This document shows positions 1-9,360 of a stretch of 64,000 bases of DNA, one piece after another. Made by a program: the position numbers and the translations under genes. The DNA comes from Palleronia rufa (GTDB lineage Bacteria > Pseudomonadota > Alphaproteobacteria > Rhodobacterales > Rhodobacteraceae): the NCBI RefSeq assembly GCF_000743715.1, contig NZ_JQEY01000002.1, forward strand, positions 287,648 to 351,647, read 5' to 3'. Below the pieces are notes generated by a model. It was not told where the DNA came from and did no database searches. It saw only the letters and a list, made by a program, of their open reading frames with translations. Every line of letters starts with the position of its first letter. The first letter of the stretch is position 1.

Positions 1-1
1 G

Positions 2-310
2 ATCTGGGTGGCGGCCTATCTGCGCCGGCTGCAGACGGCCGGCATCCCGGCCTATGTGATCGCACGCGGCGACGACACCGCCGGCGCCGTGGCCGTCAAG
101 CTTGCCACGCTGGACGGGCGCGCGGTCGCATTCGCGCGGCGCTACGACTTCGAGTCCGACGCGACTGTCTGGGCGGAGTGGTCCGCGGGCGCCGAGGCGG
201 AGGTCGATGCCGCCCTGCGCGCAGAGCGGTCGCGGGACCGGGACCTCTGGATCGTCGAGGTCGAGGACCGGCAGGGACGCACCCTCCTGGACCAGGAAGG
301 GCTGGCATGA
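2..310 (+). CDS. DUF1491 family protein, 5' end outside window
   Basis: The frame is already open at the left edge, so the first few codons are missing. The visible 102 residues match the small DUF1491 family of Rhodobacterales: [10 protein letters not shown] near the start, a central GAVAVKL segment, and the C-terminal [13 protein letters not shown] signature. No biochemical function is known for the family. It ends at TGA 14 bp before recO on the same strand, an arrangement that suggests co-transcription. The family call is confident; the function is unknown. Confidence 0.75.
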   Translation: MWVAAYLRRLQTAGIPAYVIARGDDTAGAVAVKLATLDGRAVAFARRYDFESDATVWAEWSAGAEAEVDAALRAERSRDRDLWIVEVEDRQGRTLLDQEGLA

Positions 311-323
311 GAGCGGCCGCGCC

Positions 324-1049
324 GTGATCGAATGGCGCGAAGAGGGGATGGTGCTTGCCGTCCGGCGCCACGGCGAAAGCGATGCCATCGTCGAGGCCCT
401 GACCCGCGACCACGGCCGCCACGCCGGTGTCGTGCGGGGCGGTGGCGGACGCCGGCTGGCCGCGCTGATGCAGCCCGGTGCGCAGCTTCAATTCGCGTGG
501 CGCGCGCGGCTGGAGGACCACCTGGGCCATTATGCCGTCGATGCAGTTCGCAGCCGGGCCGGAGTGCTGGCCGATCCGCTGGCGCTGGCGGGGCTGACCT
601 CGGTCACGTCGCTGCTGTCGTTCGTGCTGCCGGAGCGCGAGGCGCAGCCGGGACTCTATGAGGCGACGATGACGGTGGCGGATCTGATCGAGCACGGTGG
701 CCATTGGCCGCTGGCCTATCTGCGCTGGGAAATGGGCCTCATCGACCGGCTGGGTTTCGGGCTGGATCTCAGCCGCTGTGCCGTCACCGGCAGCCGCGAG
801 GATCTGGCCTATGTGTCGCCGCGGACCGGCCGGGCGGTGTCGCGCGCCGGTGCGGGCGGCTGGGCGGACCGGCTGCTGCCGCTGCCGCTCTGCATGCTGG
901 GGCAGGGCCCGGCGGTCCCGGCAGAGATCGTCGCGGGCCTGCGCGTCACCGGGCATGTGCTCGGCACGCGGCTGGCACCTTCCCTGGGGGATCGGCCGAT
1001 CCCCGCCGCGCGGGACCGTCTTGTGGCGCGCCTGTCCCGGCCGGCCTGA
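324..1049 (+). CDS. recO: DNA repair protein RecO
   Basis: A 241-residue protein of normal RecO length. RecO anneals SSB-coated single strands and works with RecR to load RecA in the RecF recombination pathway. The N-terminal OB-fold begins [20 protein letters not shown], followed by [12 protein letters not shown]; the helical part contains [13 protein letters not shown] and [22 protein letters not shown] segments typical of alphaproteobacterial RecO. GTG at 324 is chosen because homologues begin at this MxWREEG motif. The open frame extends further upstream, but there it only overlaps the DUF1491 gene. Confidence 0.93.
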   Translation: MIEWREEGMVLAVRRHGESDAIVEALTRDHGRHAGVVRGGGGRRLAALMQPGAQLQFAWRARLEDHLGHYAVDAVRSRAGVLADPLALAGLTSVTSLLSFVLPEREAQPGLYEATMTVADLIEHGGHWPLAYLRWEMGLIDRLGFGLDLSRCAVTGSREDLAYVSPRTGRAVSRAGAGGWADRLLPLPLCMLGQGPAVPAEIVAGLRVTGHVLGTRLAPSLGDRPIPAARDRLVARLSRPA

Positions 1050-1156
1050 ATCCGACTCGTTGCGCGTCGATTTCCGGCCAGCGCGGCGGGCTGCGCGATG
1101 CGATGATCGGGACAGGGCGGCGCATCCCGCGCGGCCCCTGGCGAAGGACCGATACC

Positions 1157-1252
1157 ATGGGCGACAGGACGCCGAAGAAACCGAAGAAAGCCCCCAAGCC
1201 GAAGCCGAAGGCCGCCCCGGAGCCGACCCCGGCCCCCAAGGGCAAGCGCTGA
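1157..1252 (+). CDS. possible 31-residue Lys/Pro/Ala-rich peptide
   Basis: A short frame opens at ATG 1157 with AAGGA eight bases upstream and ends at TGA 1252. The product is nearly all Lys, Pro and Ala (KKPKKAPKPKPKAAPEPTPA), strongly basic, resembling the disordered tails of histone-H1-like proteins. It lies about 100 bp after recO and before the convergent malic enzyme gene. There is no recognised family; it could be a real small nucleic-acid-binding peptide or a fortuitous frame. The case rests only on the good ribosome site and the biased composition. Confidence 0.4.
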   Translation: MGDRTPKKPKKAPKPKPKAAPEPTPAPKGKR

Positions 1253-1260
1253 GCCGGGCA

Positions 1261-1283
1261 GGGCGGCACCTCCCGGGCCGCCC
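1261..1283. terminator. hairpin between convergent genes
   Basis: A perfect 7-bp inverted repeat GGGCGGC / GCCGCCC encloses a 9-nt loop between the end of the Lys/Pro-rich frame and the end of the oppositely oriented malic enzyme gene. There is no T-tract on either side, so a terminator role is inferred from position only. Confidence 0.35.
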
Positions 1284-1294
1284 GAACAAGCGTC

Positions 1295-3574
1295 TCAGCC
1301 GTAATGGGCGACGGGCGTGCCTGCGACGGCGGACATGTTCAGCAGGCCCCGCGCCGTGATCGACGACGTCACGATATGGGCGCGGTTGCCCATCCCCATG
1401 AGGATCGGGCCGACTTCCAGGCCTCCGGCCTTCATCTTGAGAATGTTGCGCACGCCCGATGCCGCGTCGGTATTGGCAAAGACCAGCACGTTCGCCGACC
1501 CGCTGAGGCGCGAATTGGGAAAGATCCGCTCGCGCACCCCCTGGTCGAGCGCGGCATCGGCGTGCATCTCGCCCTCATAGACGAAATCGCGCGGGGCGGC
1601 GTCCAGGATCTCCAGCGCCGCGCGCATCCTGACGCCCGTGTCGCAGTCGAAATTCCCGAACTGCGAATGGGAGCAGAGCGCGATCTTCGGCTCCACCCCG
1701 AAGCGGCGGACGTGGCGGGCGGCGGCGATGCAGGTCTCTGCGATCTGCTCGGGCGTTGGCTGCGGATGAACATGTGTATCGGCCACGAAGAGCGGCCCGT
1801 CTTCCAGGATCATCAACGACAGGGCGCCTATCGGGTGGCACTCCTTTGTCGAAAGCACCTGTGAGATGTAGTTGAGGTGCCAGAGATACTGACCGAACGT
1901 GCCGCAGACCATCGAATCCGCCTCCTCCCGGTACACCATCACGGCGCCGATGGCGGTGGTATTGGTGCGCATGATCGCCTTGGCGATGTCGGGGGTCACG
2001 CCCTTGCGCTGCATGATCTCATGATAGGTGTTCCAGTAGTCGCGATAGCGGGGATCGTTGTCGGGGGACACGATCTCAAAGTCGCGGTCGGGACGGATGG
2101 CAAGTCCCGCGCGTTCGGCCCTGAGCGCGATGACCTCCGGACGGCCGATCAGGATCGGCTTGTCGGTGGTCTCTTCCAGCATGGCGTTGGCGGCGCGCAG
2201 GACGCGCTCATCCTCGCCCTCGGCGAAGACGATGCGGCGCGTGGCGGTGGCCGCGGCCTCGAACACGGGGCGCATGATGAAGGACGACCGGAACACGCTG
2301 GCGTCGAGCTTGCGCTTGTAGGCGGCCAGGTCCTCGATCGGGCGCTCGGCGACGCCGGTCTCGCCGGCGGCGCGGGCGACGGCGGTGGCGACGACGCCCA
2401 TCAGCCGCGGATCGAACGGCTTGGGGATCAGATAGTCCGGTCCGAAGGTCATCTGCTCGCCCTGGTAGGCGGCTGCCGCCTCGGCGGAGGTGGTGCGCCG
2501 GGCCAATTCGGCGATGCCCTCGACGCAGGCCACCTTCATCTCATCGTTGATCGTGCGGGCGCCGGCATCCAGCGCCCCGCGGAAGATGAACGGAAAGCAG
2601 AGCACGTTGTTGACCTGGTTTGGAAAGTCGGACCGTCCCGTGGCGATCAGCGCGTTCGGCGCGACCTTGCGGGCCTCCTCCGGGTCGATCTCCGGGCTGG
2701 GATTTGCAAGGGCAAAGATGATCGGCGCCGACGCCATCCGCGCCACCATCGCCGGTATCAGCACGCCCGGCCCGGAAAGGCCCAGGAACAGGTCCGCGCC
2801 GTCGATCACGTCGTCCAGCGTCCGTGCGCCGCCGGGTTGGGCATAGGCCGCCTTCTGCTCGGTCATGCCGGTCTGGCGCCCCTCGTGGACCAGGCCGTCC
2901 AGATCGCAGAGCCAGACATTCGCGCGCTGTACCCCGAGGGTGAGGAGCATGTCGAGACAGGCGATCCCGGCCGCGCCGCCGCCGGTCGACACGACCTTGA
3001 TGTCGGCGAAGTCCTTCCCGGCCACCCGCAGCGCGTTCGTCGCGGCGGCACCCACCACGATGGCGGTTCCGTGCTGGTCGTCGTGGAACACCGGTATATT
3101 CATCCGCTCGCGGCAGATGCGCTCGACGACGAAGCAATCGGGGGCCTTGATGTCCTCCAGGTTGATGGCGCCGAAGGTGGGTTCCAGCGCGCAGACGATC
3201 TCTGCCAGTTTTTCGGGGTCGCTTTCCTCCAGCTCGATATCGAAACAGTCGATATTGGCGAATTTCTTGAAGAGGACCGCCTTGCCTTCCATCACGGGCT
3301 TTGACGCCAGCGCGCCGATGTCGCCCAGGCCCAGGACCGCGGTGCCGTTCGTCACGACTCCGACAAGGTTGCCGCGTGCGGTGTAATCGCGCGCGGATTG
3401 CGGATCACGCTCGATCTCCGTGCACGCGTCGGCCACCCCGGGGGAATAGGCGCGCGACAGGTCGCGCGCGTTCGCCAGCGGCTTGGTCGCGCGGATCTCC
3501 AGCTTGCCGGGCTTGGGATGGCGATGATAATTCAGCGCGGCCTCTCGCAAGGCTGCCTTCTTCTCGTCGCTCAT
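1295..3574 (-). CDS. maeB: NADP-dependent malic enzyme (MaeB type, with phosphotransacetylase-like domain)
   Basis: A 759-residue protein, the normal size for the long MaeB form. It decarboxylates malate to pyruvate with NADP+, feeding pyruvate and reducing power. The N-terminal malic domain has [12 protein letters not shown] and [17 protein letters not shown]. The NAD(P) domain has [12 protein letters not shown] and [10 protein letters not shown]. The last ~330 residues ([21 protein letters not shown]) form a phosphate-acetyltransferase-like domain, which in this family is regulatory. ATG at 3574 is preceded by GGGAGGAG, which decides the start even though the frame is open for 51 more codons. 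It lies downstream of two small DUF3072 genes on the same strand. Confidence 0.95.
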   Translation of the reverse strand: MSDEKKAALREAALNYHRHPKPGKLEIRATKPLANARDLSRAYSPGVADACTEIERDPQSARDYTARGNLVGVVTNGTAVLGLGDIGALASKPVMEGKAVLFKKFANIDCFDIELEESDPEKLAEIVCALEPTFGAINLEDIKAPDCFVVERICRERMNIPVFHDDQHGTAIVVGAAATNALRVAGKDFADIKVVSTGGGAAGIACLDMLLTLGVQRANVWLCDLDGLVHEGRQTGMTEQKAAYAQPGGARTLDDVIDGADLFLGLSGPGVLIPAMVARMASAPIIFALANPSPEIDPEEARKVAPNALIATGRSDFPNQVNNVLCFPFIFRGALDAGARTINDEMKVACVEGIAELARRTTSAEAAAAYQGEQMTFGPDYLIPKPFDPRLMGVVATAVARAAGETGVAERPIEDLAAYKRKLDASVFRSSFIMRPVFEAAATATRRIVFAEGEDERVLRAANAMLEETTDKPILIGRPEVIALRAERAGLAIRPDRDFEIVSPDNDPRYRDYWNTYHEIMQRKGVTPDIAKAIMRTNTTAIGAVMVYREEADSMVCGTFGQYLWHLNYISQVLSTKECHPIGALSLMILEDGPLFVADTHVHPQPTPEQIAETCIAAARHVRRFGVEPKIALCSHSQFGNFDCDTGVRMRAALEILDAAPRDFVYEGEMHADAALDQGVRERIFPNSRLSGSANVLVFANTDAASGVRNILKMKAGGLEVGPILMGMGNRAHIVTSSITARGLLNMSAVAGTPVAHYG

Positions 3575-3630
3575 GCCCGGTCTCCTCCCGCTGCGCCGAT
3601 CCGCCACAGCCGAAGGGATACAGAAGCCGG

Positions 3631-3849
3631 TCAGCCGCGGCCAGTGCGCTCTTGCAGCGCGTCGATCCGGCGAGAGGCATCGGCCTTGCTGAGGTCGGGG
3701 TCGAAGGGTTCTCCGGCCTCCTCGCACAGGGTCTTGAGATAAGAGGCCTGCGCACCGGTCATGCGCTCGTCCCCGGTCACCCAGTCGTCCACGGGCTTGT
3801 CGGCGTTCGACGGGGCGTCGGTCTTGGGGTCGGTCAGATCATCGGACAT
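3631..3849 (-). CDS. DUF3072 small protein (copy A)
   Basis: 72 residues. After an acidic, disordered N-terminus comes the DUF3072 core: MTGAQASYLKTLCEEAG, then DLSKADASRRIDALQ. The family is small, soluble and of unknown function. The core predicts a helix-turn-helix-like SAP-type fold, but DNA binding is not shown. It is followed 56 bp later by maeB on the same strand and preceded by a second copy of the same family, so this is a local duplication. Confidence 0.75.
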   Translation of the reverse strand: MSDDLTDPKTDAPSNADKPVDDWVTGDERMTGAQASYLKTLCEEAGEPFDPDLSKADASRRIDALQERTGRG

Positions 3850-3912
3850 TTATATGTTCCCATTTCGTTCCGATGAGCAACACCGCTGGGAAGGAAAGGG
3901 TTCCCGCGGCGA

Positions 3913-4137
3913 TCATGCGCGCTCCAATGCCGCGATCCGGTCGTCGGCCTGCGACCTGGTGAGGTTGCCGTCGAACGCCTCATCGTGCTTTTCGCACAGA
4001 TCTCTCAGCCTTGCGGCCTGGACCTCTGTCATCGGCTCGTCCCCGGCCGCGGCCTCATCGCCGCCCACGACGGCACCTCCGACCGGGAAACCGGCGGCGG
4101 GAGGGGCCTGGTTGGCGGGTTTGTCTTCGTCGGACAT
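3913..4137 (-). CDS. DUF3072 small protein (copy B)
   Basis: 74 residues, paralogous to the neighbouring gene at 3631-3849. It shares the MSDE start, a low-complexity linker (here rich in Gly, Ala and Pro), then MTEVQAARLRDLCEKH and NLTRSQADDRIAALE. ATG at 4137 has AAGGAG at good spacing; an in-frame ATG eight codons upstream lacks this. It is the first gene of a probable minus-strand unit ending with maeB, and its start faces the cdd operon. Function unknown. Confidence 0.75.
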   Translation of the reverse strand: MSDEDKPANQAPPAAGFPVGGAVVGGDEAAAGDEPMTEVQAARLRDLCEKHDEAFDGNLTRSQADDRIAALERA

Positions 4138-4220
4138 CACGCGTCTCCTTTCGGGGATCAATGACCGGAACGGCCCGTCGGTTCCCGCTTGCCAAGGTCC
4201 GGGTGCCGCCGCACCATGCC

Positions 4221-4619
4221 ATGATGGATGACCTGATCGCCGCCGCCGCGGCCGTTCGGCTTAATGCCCACGCGCCCTATTCCGGCTTCAAGGTCGGGGC
4301 GGCCCTGCGCACAGCGGATGGCCGGGTTTTTGCCGGCTGCAACGTCGAGAACGTCGCCTACCCCGAGGGCACCTGCGCCGAGGCGGGCGCCATCGCGGCG
4401 ATGGTGGCTGCGGGCGCGCGCGACATCGCGGAAGTCGCCGTCATCGCCGATAGCCCCAGCCCGGTGCCGCCCTGCGGCGGATGCCGCCAGAAGCTGGCCG
4501 AATTCGCCGCCCCCGACGTCAGGGTAGTGCTGGCGAGCGTCTCCGGTCAGCGGTCGGAAACCTGCGTGCGCGACCTGCTGCCGGGGGCGTTCGCCGCGGG
4601 CCACATGGACGCCCGGTGA
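4221..4619 (+). CDS. cdd: cytidine deaminase
   Basis: A 132-residue homotetramer-type cytidine deaminase that converts cytidine and deoxycytidine to uridine and deoxyuridine. The zinc site is complete: CAEAGAI (Cys plus catalytic Glu) and PCGGCRQ. NVENVAYPEGTCAEAGAIAA and the substrate-binding FKVGAAL segment are clear. There is no strong Shine-Dalgarno site before ATG 4221; a GTG at 4203 in frame, with AAGG upstream, is an alternative start. First gene of the salvage operon; its TGA overlaps the GTG of deoA. Confidence 0.93.
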   Translation: MMDDLIAAAAAVRLNAHAPYSGFKVGAALRTADGRVFAGCNVENVAYPEGTCAEAGAIAAMVAAGARDIAEVAVIADSPSPVPPCGGCRQKLAEFAAPDVRVVLASVSGQRSETCVRDLLPGAFAAGHMDAR

Positions 4620-5911
4620 GAACGGTCGACCTGCTTGCGGACCTGCGCGCGGGCCGCACTCCGGCGCCGGAGGCGCTGGGCGCCTTCGCGGCCGGTCTGG
4701 CCTCCGGCGCGGTCAGCGACGCGCAGGCGGGCGCCTTCGCCATGGCGGTCTGCTGCGGAAACGGTCTGGGAGAGGCCGGTCGGGTGGCCCTGACCCTTGC
4801 AATGGCCGGCAGCGGGACGCAGCTCGGCTGGGATCTGGACGGGCCGGTGGTGGACAAGCATTCCACCGGCGGCGTGGGCGATCCGGTGTCATTGGTGCTG
4901 GCGCCGATGCTGGCGGCCTGCGGGACCTATGTGCCGATGATCTCCGGCCGGGGGCTGGGGCATACCGGCGGCACGCTCGACAAGCTGGAGGCAATCCCCG
5001 GCGTCTGCTGTGAGGTGCCGGCGGCCGCATTCCGCGCCATGGTCGGGCGCCAGGGGCTGGCCATCGTCGCGGCCGGCGACGGGATCGCGCCGGCGGACCG
5101 GAGGCTCTACGCCGTGCGCGATGTGACCGCGACCGTGGACCAGATCGACCTCATCACCGCGTCGATTCTGTCCAAGAAGCTGGCGGCCGGGCTGGACGCG
5201 CTGGTGCTGGACGTCAAGGCCGGACGCGGGGCGTTCATGGCCGACCGCGCGGCGGCGGCCGCGCTGGCCCGCGCGCTGGTCGGCACGGCGCGCGGCGCGG
5301 GCTGCCCGACGACGGCGCTGGTCACCGCGATGGACGCGCCGCTGGCACCCGCCTGCGGCAACGCGCTGGAAATCGCGGCGGTGATGGAGGCGCTGCGCGG
5401 AGAAGGCGGCGGGCCGCTCACCGACGTGGCGCTGGCGCTGGGGGTGGAACTGCTGGGTCTGGTCGGCATCGACGGTGCGCAGGACCGTCTTGAGCGCGCT
5501 CTGGCCTCCGGCGCGGCGCTGGAGCGGTTCGCCGCAATGGTGGCGGCGCTGGGCGGGCCGTCGGATTTCGCCGAGCGTTCCGCGGACCACCTGCCCGCGG
5601 CGCCGGTCGTGCGGATGGTGGCGGCGAAAGCGCCGTGCCACGTGACGGGCATCGACGGCGCGGCGCTGGGGCGCTGCGTTGCGGAACTGGGTGGCGGTCG
5701 GCGGCGGGAGGGCGACCGGATCGACCCGGCCGTGGGTCTGGACGCCATCGCGCGGATCGGCGCCGCGCTGGCGGCAGGCGATCCGCTCTGCCGCATCCAC
5801 GCGGCCAGCCAGGCCGATGCCGACCGCGCCGAGGCGCTTGTCCGGTCCGCCATGCAGACCGGCACCGATGCGCCCCCGCCGCAAGATCTGATTCTGGAGC
5901 GGATCGCATGA
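4616..5911 (+). CDS. deoA: thymidine phosphorylase
   Basis: 431 residues, the usual length. It splits thymidine (and deoxyuridine) with phosphate to thymine and 2-deoxyribose-1-phosphate. The family signature is present: VVDKHSTGGVGDPVS (phosphate site), then SGRGLGHTGGTLDKLEAIPG, and LDVKAGRGAFM in the C-terminal part. The GTG start at 4616 overlaps the cdd stop (GTGA), implying translational coupling. Its product is the substrate of the next enzyme, DeoB. Confidence 0.95.
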   Translation: MRTVDLLADLRAGRTPAPEALGAFAAGLASGAVSDAQAGAFAMAVCCGNGLGEAGRVALTLAMAGSGTQLGWDLDGPVVDKHSTGGVGDPVSLVLAPMLAACGTYVPMISGRGLGHTGGTLDKLEAIPGVCCEVPAAAFRAMVGRQGLAIVAAGDGIAPADRRLYAVRDVTATVDQIDLITASILSKKLAAGLDALVLDVKAGRGAFMADRAAAAALARALVGTARGAGCPTTALVTAMDAPLAPACGNALEIAAVMEALRGEGGGPLTDVALALGVELLGLVGIDGAQDRLERALASGAALERFAAMVAALGGPSDFAERSADHLPAAPVVRMVAAKAPCHVTGIDGAALGRCVAELGGGRRREGDRIDPAVGLDAIARIGAALAAGDPLCRIHAASQADADRAEALVRSAMQTGTDAPPPQDLILERIA

Positions 5912-7089
5912 CCGGACGCGCGTTTCTCGTGGTCCTGGATTCCGTCGGCATCGGCGGCGCGCCCGATGCTGCGGCATTCGACGACGCCGGGGCGAACACC
6001 GTGGGTCATATCGCCCGGGCGCTGGCCGGCACCGACCGGCCGCTTGCGCTGCCCAACCTCGACCGGCTGGGGCTGGGGCGGGCGGTGACGCTCGCCTCCG
6101 GTCTCGACGCGCCGGGGCTGGGCGCGGAGCCGCACGGTCTCTGGGGCGCCGCGACAGAGGTCTCCCTGGGCAAGGACACGCCGTCGGGGCACTGGGAGCT
6201 GGCCGGGCTGCCAGTGCCGTGGGAGTGGACGTTCTTCCCGCGCCAGACTCCGTGCTTCTCGGATCGGCTTGTCGCCCGGGTCTGCGAACTGGCGGGCAGC
6301 GACGGGATCCTCGGTAACCGTCACGCCAGCGGCACCAATATCATAGAAGAGGAGGGCGCCGCGCATATCCGGACCGGTCGGCCGATCTGCTACACCTCCA
6401 CCGACAGCGTGTTCCAGATCGCCGCCCATGAGGAGGCGTTCGGCCTCGACCGGCTGCTGGACCTGTGCGCCGCCCTCGCGCCGGAACTGCACGCCAGACG
6501 GGTCGGCCGGGTGATCGCGCGGCCGTTCCTGGGATCGGAACGGGCGGGCTGGACAAGGACGTCCAACCGGCGGGACTTTGCCATCGCGCCGCCCGCGCCG
6601 ACCCTGTGCGACTGGGCCAGAGCGTCCGGGCGGCCGGTCCATTCGGTGGGCAAGATTGGCGATATCTTCTCGATGCGGGGGATCGATACCAGGGTAAAGG
6701 GCACCGACGCGGAGCTGGTCGAGGCGCTGGCCGCCAGGATCGACAGCGCCGAGCCGGGGTCGCTGACCTTTGCCAATCTGGTGGAGTTCGACAGCCTCTA
6801 TGGCCACCGCCGCGATCCGGTGGGATACGGGCGGCATCTTGAGTGGTTCGACGGCCAGATGCCACGTCTGATCGCCGGGCTGCGGGAGGGGGATATGATG
6901 CTCATCACCGCCGACCACGGCAACGATCCCACCTTCCGCGGCACGGATCACACCCGCGAACGGGTGCCGGTGCTTGTCGCCGGGCGCGGCGCCGGTCCGC
7001 TGGGCCAGGTGGCGTTCGTGGACGTGGCGGCCAGCGTCGCGGCGCACCTGGGCCTGACGGAACGCGGCCCCGGACGGAGTTTCCTGTGA
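5908..7089 (+). CDS. deoB: phosphopentomutase
   Basis: A 393-residue enzyme of the alkaline-phosphatase superfamily. It converts (deoxy)ribose-1-phosphate to the 5-phosphate, linking DeoA output to central carbon. Metal and phosphate ligands are visible: VVLDSVGIGGAPDA at the N-terminus, the KDTPSGHWE loop with the catalytic Thr, DSVFQIAAHEE, and DHGNDPTFRGTDHTRE near the C-terminus. The ATG overlaps the deoA stop (ATGA) and its TGA overlaps the GTG of add. Confidence 0.95.
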   Translation: MTGRAFLVVLDSVGIGGAPDAAAFDDAGANTVGHIARALAGTDRPLALPNLDRLGLGRAVTLASGLDAPGLGAEPHGLWGAATEVSLGKDTPSGHWELAGLPVPWEWTFFPRQTPCFSDRLVARVCELAGSDGILGNRHASGTNIIEEEGAAHIRTGRPICYTSTDSVFQIAAHEEAFGLDRLLDLCAALAPELHARRVGRVIARPFLGSERAGWTRTSNRRDFAIAPPAPTLCDWARASGRPVHSVGKIGDIFSMRGIDTRVKGTDAELVEALAARIDSAEPGSLTFANLVEFDSLYGHRRDPVGYGRHLEWFDGQMPRLIAGLREGDMMLITADHGNDPTFRGTDHTRERVPVLVAGRGAGPLGQVAFVDVAASVAAHLGLTERGPGRSFL

Positions 7090-8063
7090 GCGACCTTCCA
7101 AAGATCGAGCTGCACCTGCATCTGGAAGGCGCGGCGCCGCCCGATCTGGTGCGCGCCCTGGCCCGCGAGAAGTCCGTGGACCTGTCTGGTCTGTTCGACG
7201 CGGACGGCGGCGGCTACCGCTACGACGGGTTTCTCGACTTCCTGCGCGTCTATGAGGGTGCGACAAGCGTGTTGCGGAGCCCTGAGGACTACGCCCGGCT
7301 GACGCGTGTCGTGCTGGAACGCTCGGCAGAGACCGGCGTGATCTATACCGAGGCGTTTCTAAGCCCGGATTTCTGCGGCGGGCGGGACCCGTCCGCCTGG
7401 CGCGACTACCTGGCCGCGATCCGGGAGGCCGCCGGGACGGCGCGGCGCGACTTCGGAATCGACATGCGCGCCATCGTCACCTGCATCCGCCATTTCGGCC
7501 CCGACAAGGCCCGCGAAACCGCGCTCTGCGCCGCGGAGACCGCCGGCGACTTCGTCACCGGTTTCGGCATGGGCGGCGACGAGGGCCGCGGGCGGCAGGG
7601 CGATTTCGCCTATGCCTTCGACATGGCGCGGGAGGCGGGCCTGCGGCTGACCACCCATGCCGGGGAGTGGGCCGGGCCCGACAGCGTGCGTCAGGCGCTG
7701 GACGATCTGCGGGTCGAACGGATCGGCCATGGCGTGCGCGCCGTCGAGGATGCGGCGCTGGTGGACCGGCTTGCCGGCGACGGAATCGTGCTGGAGGTCT
7801 GCCCCGGGTCGAACGTGGCGCTGGGTCTCTATCGCTGGGCGACGCATCCGATAGAGACGCTGCGCGCGGCGGGGGTGAAGGTCACCGTGTCCACCGACGA
7901 CCCGCCGTTCTTCCACACCGACATGGGCCACGAATACGACCGCCTGGCGGAAACATTCGGCTGGGACGACGATGCCTTCCGCGAGATCGCGCGGGTTGCC
8001 GCCCGCGCGGCGTTCTGCGACGACAGGACCCGTCAGGAATTGCTGGAAAGGATCGACCGATGA
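7086..8063 (+). CDS. add: adenosine deaminase
   Basis: A 325-residue metal-dependent deaminase (adenosine to inosine). Zinc ligands are present as HLHLEG at residues 10-15, THAGEW, and [14 protein letters not shown] supplies the catalytic His region. The GTG start at 7086 overlaps the deoB stop. A related adenine deaminase is possible from sequence alone, but the operon context of nucleoside salvage favours adenosine. Confidence 0.9.
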   Translation: MSDLPKIELHLHLEGAAPPDLVRALAREKSVDLSGLFDADGGGYRYDGFLDFLRVYEGATSVLRSPEDYARLTRVVLERSAETGVIYTEAFLSPDFCGGRDPSAWRDYLAAIREAAGTARRDFGIDMRAIVTCIRHFGPDKARETALCAAETAGDFVTGFGMGGDEGRGRQGDFAYAFDMAREAGLRLTTHAGEWAGPDSVRQALDDLRVERIGHGVRAVEDAALVDRLAGDGIVLEVCPGSNVALGLYRWATHPIETLRAAGVKVTVSTDDPPFFHTDMGHEYDRLAETFGWDDDAFREIARVAARAAFCDDRTRQELLERIDR

Positions 8064-8692
8064 CCGAGCATCTCCAGGTCGTCACCCACCCGCTGGTGCA
8101 GCACAAGCTGACGATCATGCGCGACAAGCGCACCCCCACCGCCGTATTCCGCCAGCTCCTGCGCGAGATCAGCCAGCTTCTGGCCTATGAGATCACCCGC
8201 GACCTGCCGGTGACCACCACGACGATCGAGACCCCCCTGACCGAGATGGAGGCCCCAACGCTCGCCGGTCGAAAGCTGGCGCTGGTGTCGATCCTGCGGG
8301 CCGGGAACGGACTTCTGGACGGGATGCTGGACCTCATCCCCTCGGCGCGGGTCGGGTTCGTCGGACTCTACCGGGATGAGGAGACGCTGAAGCCGGTGGA
8401 GTATTATTTCAAGGTTCCGGCTGAACTGGACAGACGTGTGGTCATCGCGGTGGACCCGATGCTTGCCACCGGCAATTCGTCTGTCGCGGCGATCTCCCGG
8501 CTGAAGGAGGCCGGGGCGACGGACATCCGCTTTCTCTGCCTTCTGGCCTCACCCGAAGGGGTGCAGAGGATGAAGGAGGCACATCCCGACGTGCCGATCG
8601 TCACAGCGGCGTTGGATGAGCGTCTGAACGGTCAGGGCTACATCGTTCCGGGTCTGGGCGATGCCGGGGACCGGATGTTCGGCACCAAGTGA
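8060..8692 (+). CDS. upp: uracil phosphoribosyltransferase
   Basis: 210 residues, the standard length. It makes UMP from uracil and PRPP, closing the pyrimidine salvage route. Recognisable elements are [16 protein letters not shown] at the N-terminus, [14 protein letters not shown], the PRPP loop [10 protein letters not shown], and a C-terminal [13 protein letters not shown]. The ATG overlaps the TGA of add. Last gene of the five-gene overlapping operon. Confidence 0.96.
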   Translation: MTEHLQVVTHPLVQHKLTIMRDKRTPTAVFRQLLREISQLLAYEITRDLPVTTTTIETPLTEMEAPTLAGRKLALVSILRAGNGLLDGMLDLIPSARVGFVGLYRDEETLKPVEYYFKVPAELDRRVVIAVDPMLATGNSSVAAISRLKEAGATDIRFLCLLASPEGVQRMKEAHPDVPIVTAALDERLNGQGYIVPGLGDAGDRMFGTK

Positions 8693-8757
8693 CGGCGCTT
8701 GTTCCGGGCGGCGGTCTGGGCCAAGCTGGGAGTCGGTCCACGTCCGGGGGGAATGGG

Positions 8758-9345
8758 ATGTTCACGTCGGTCAAGTCGTTCAGGCTGCTGTCTGCGCTGC
8801 TGCTCTCCGTCCTTGCCACGCCGGGACTGGCGCAGATCAACACGCCCCCGGCCGGCTATTCGGGGACGCGGTTCGTCGATGCCGACGGCTGCGTCTATGT
8901 CCGCGCGGGCGCGGCGTCCTGGACCCTGTCGCGCGATGCGGAGGGCCGGGCGCAGTGCGGCGGCACGCCGACCCGGTTCGTGGCAAGCAACCCGCAGACC
9001 TTCCGCACGACCGTGACACCGCGGCGGGTGCCCCAGTCACGTCGCATGGTTCCGGCGGATACCGTCCCGCGGGGCTACAAGCGCGCCTGGACGGACGGGC
9101 GTCTTAACCCCTACGCGGGGCGGCAGCTTCTGTCGGGGGCGCTGCAGACGTCTCTGGTCTGGACCCAGACCGTGCCGCGGCGGCTCAAGACCCAGGACGG
9201 GCGCGATGCGACGCATGAGTACAATTATCTGATCTTTCCGTACACCGACTACGCGGCGCAGCGGGCGGCTCTCGCCTCCGGGCGCTACGTGACCGTCCGG
9301 ACCCGCGCGGGCCAGCAGATCGTTCCGCGGGTCCCGCCGCAATAG
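8758..9345 (+). CDS. secreted protein of unknown function
   Basis: 195 residues with an N-terminal signal peptide (hydrophobic LLSALLLSVLATPGLAQ, cleavage likely after ALAQ-type residues). The mature part has TRFVDADGCVYVRAG and a C-terminal RGYKRAWTDGRLNPYAG...VWTQTVPRRL block that recurs in Rhodobacterales exported proteins. The C-terminal ~60 residues (HEYNYLIFPYTDYAAQRAAL) resemble a SPOR-like domain, which would bind peptidoglycan; this is an inference. ATG 8758 follows a GGGGGGA ribosome site. It ends 15 bp before a convergent gene. Confidence 0.7.
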   Translation: MFTSVKSFRLLSALLLSVLATPGLAQINTPPAGYSGTRFVDADGCVYVRAGAASWTLSRDAEGRAQCGGTPTRFVASNPQTFRTTVTPRRVPQSRRMVPADTVPRGYKRAWTDGRLNPYAGRQLLSGALQTSLVWTQTVPRRLKTQDGRDATHEYNYLIFPYTDYAAQRAALASGRYVTVRTRAGQQIVPRVPPQ

Positions 9346-9360
9346 GGCGACGGCGGCCGG

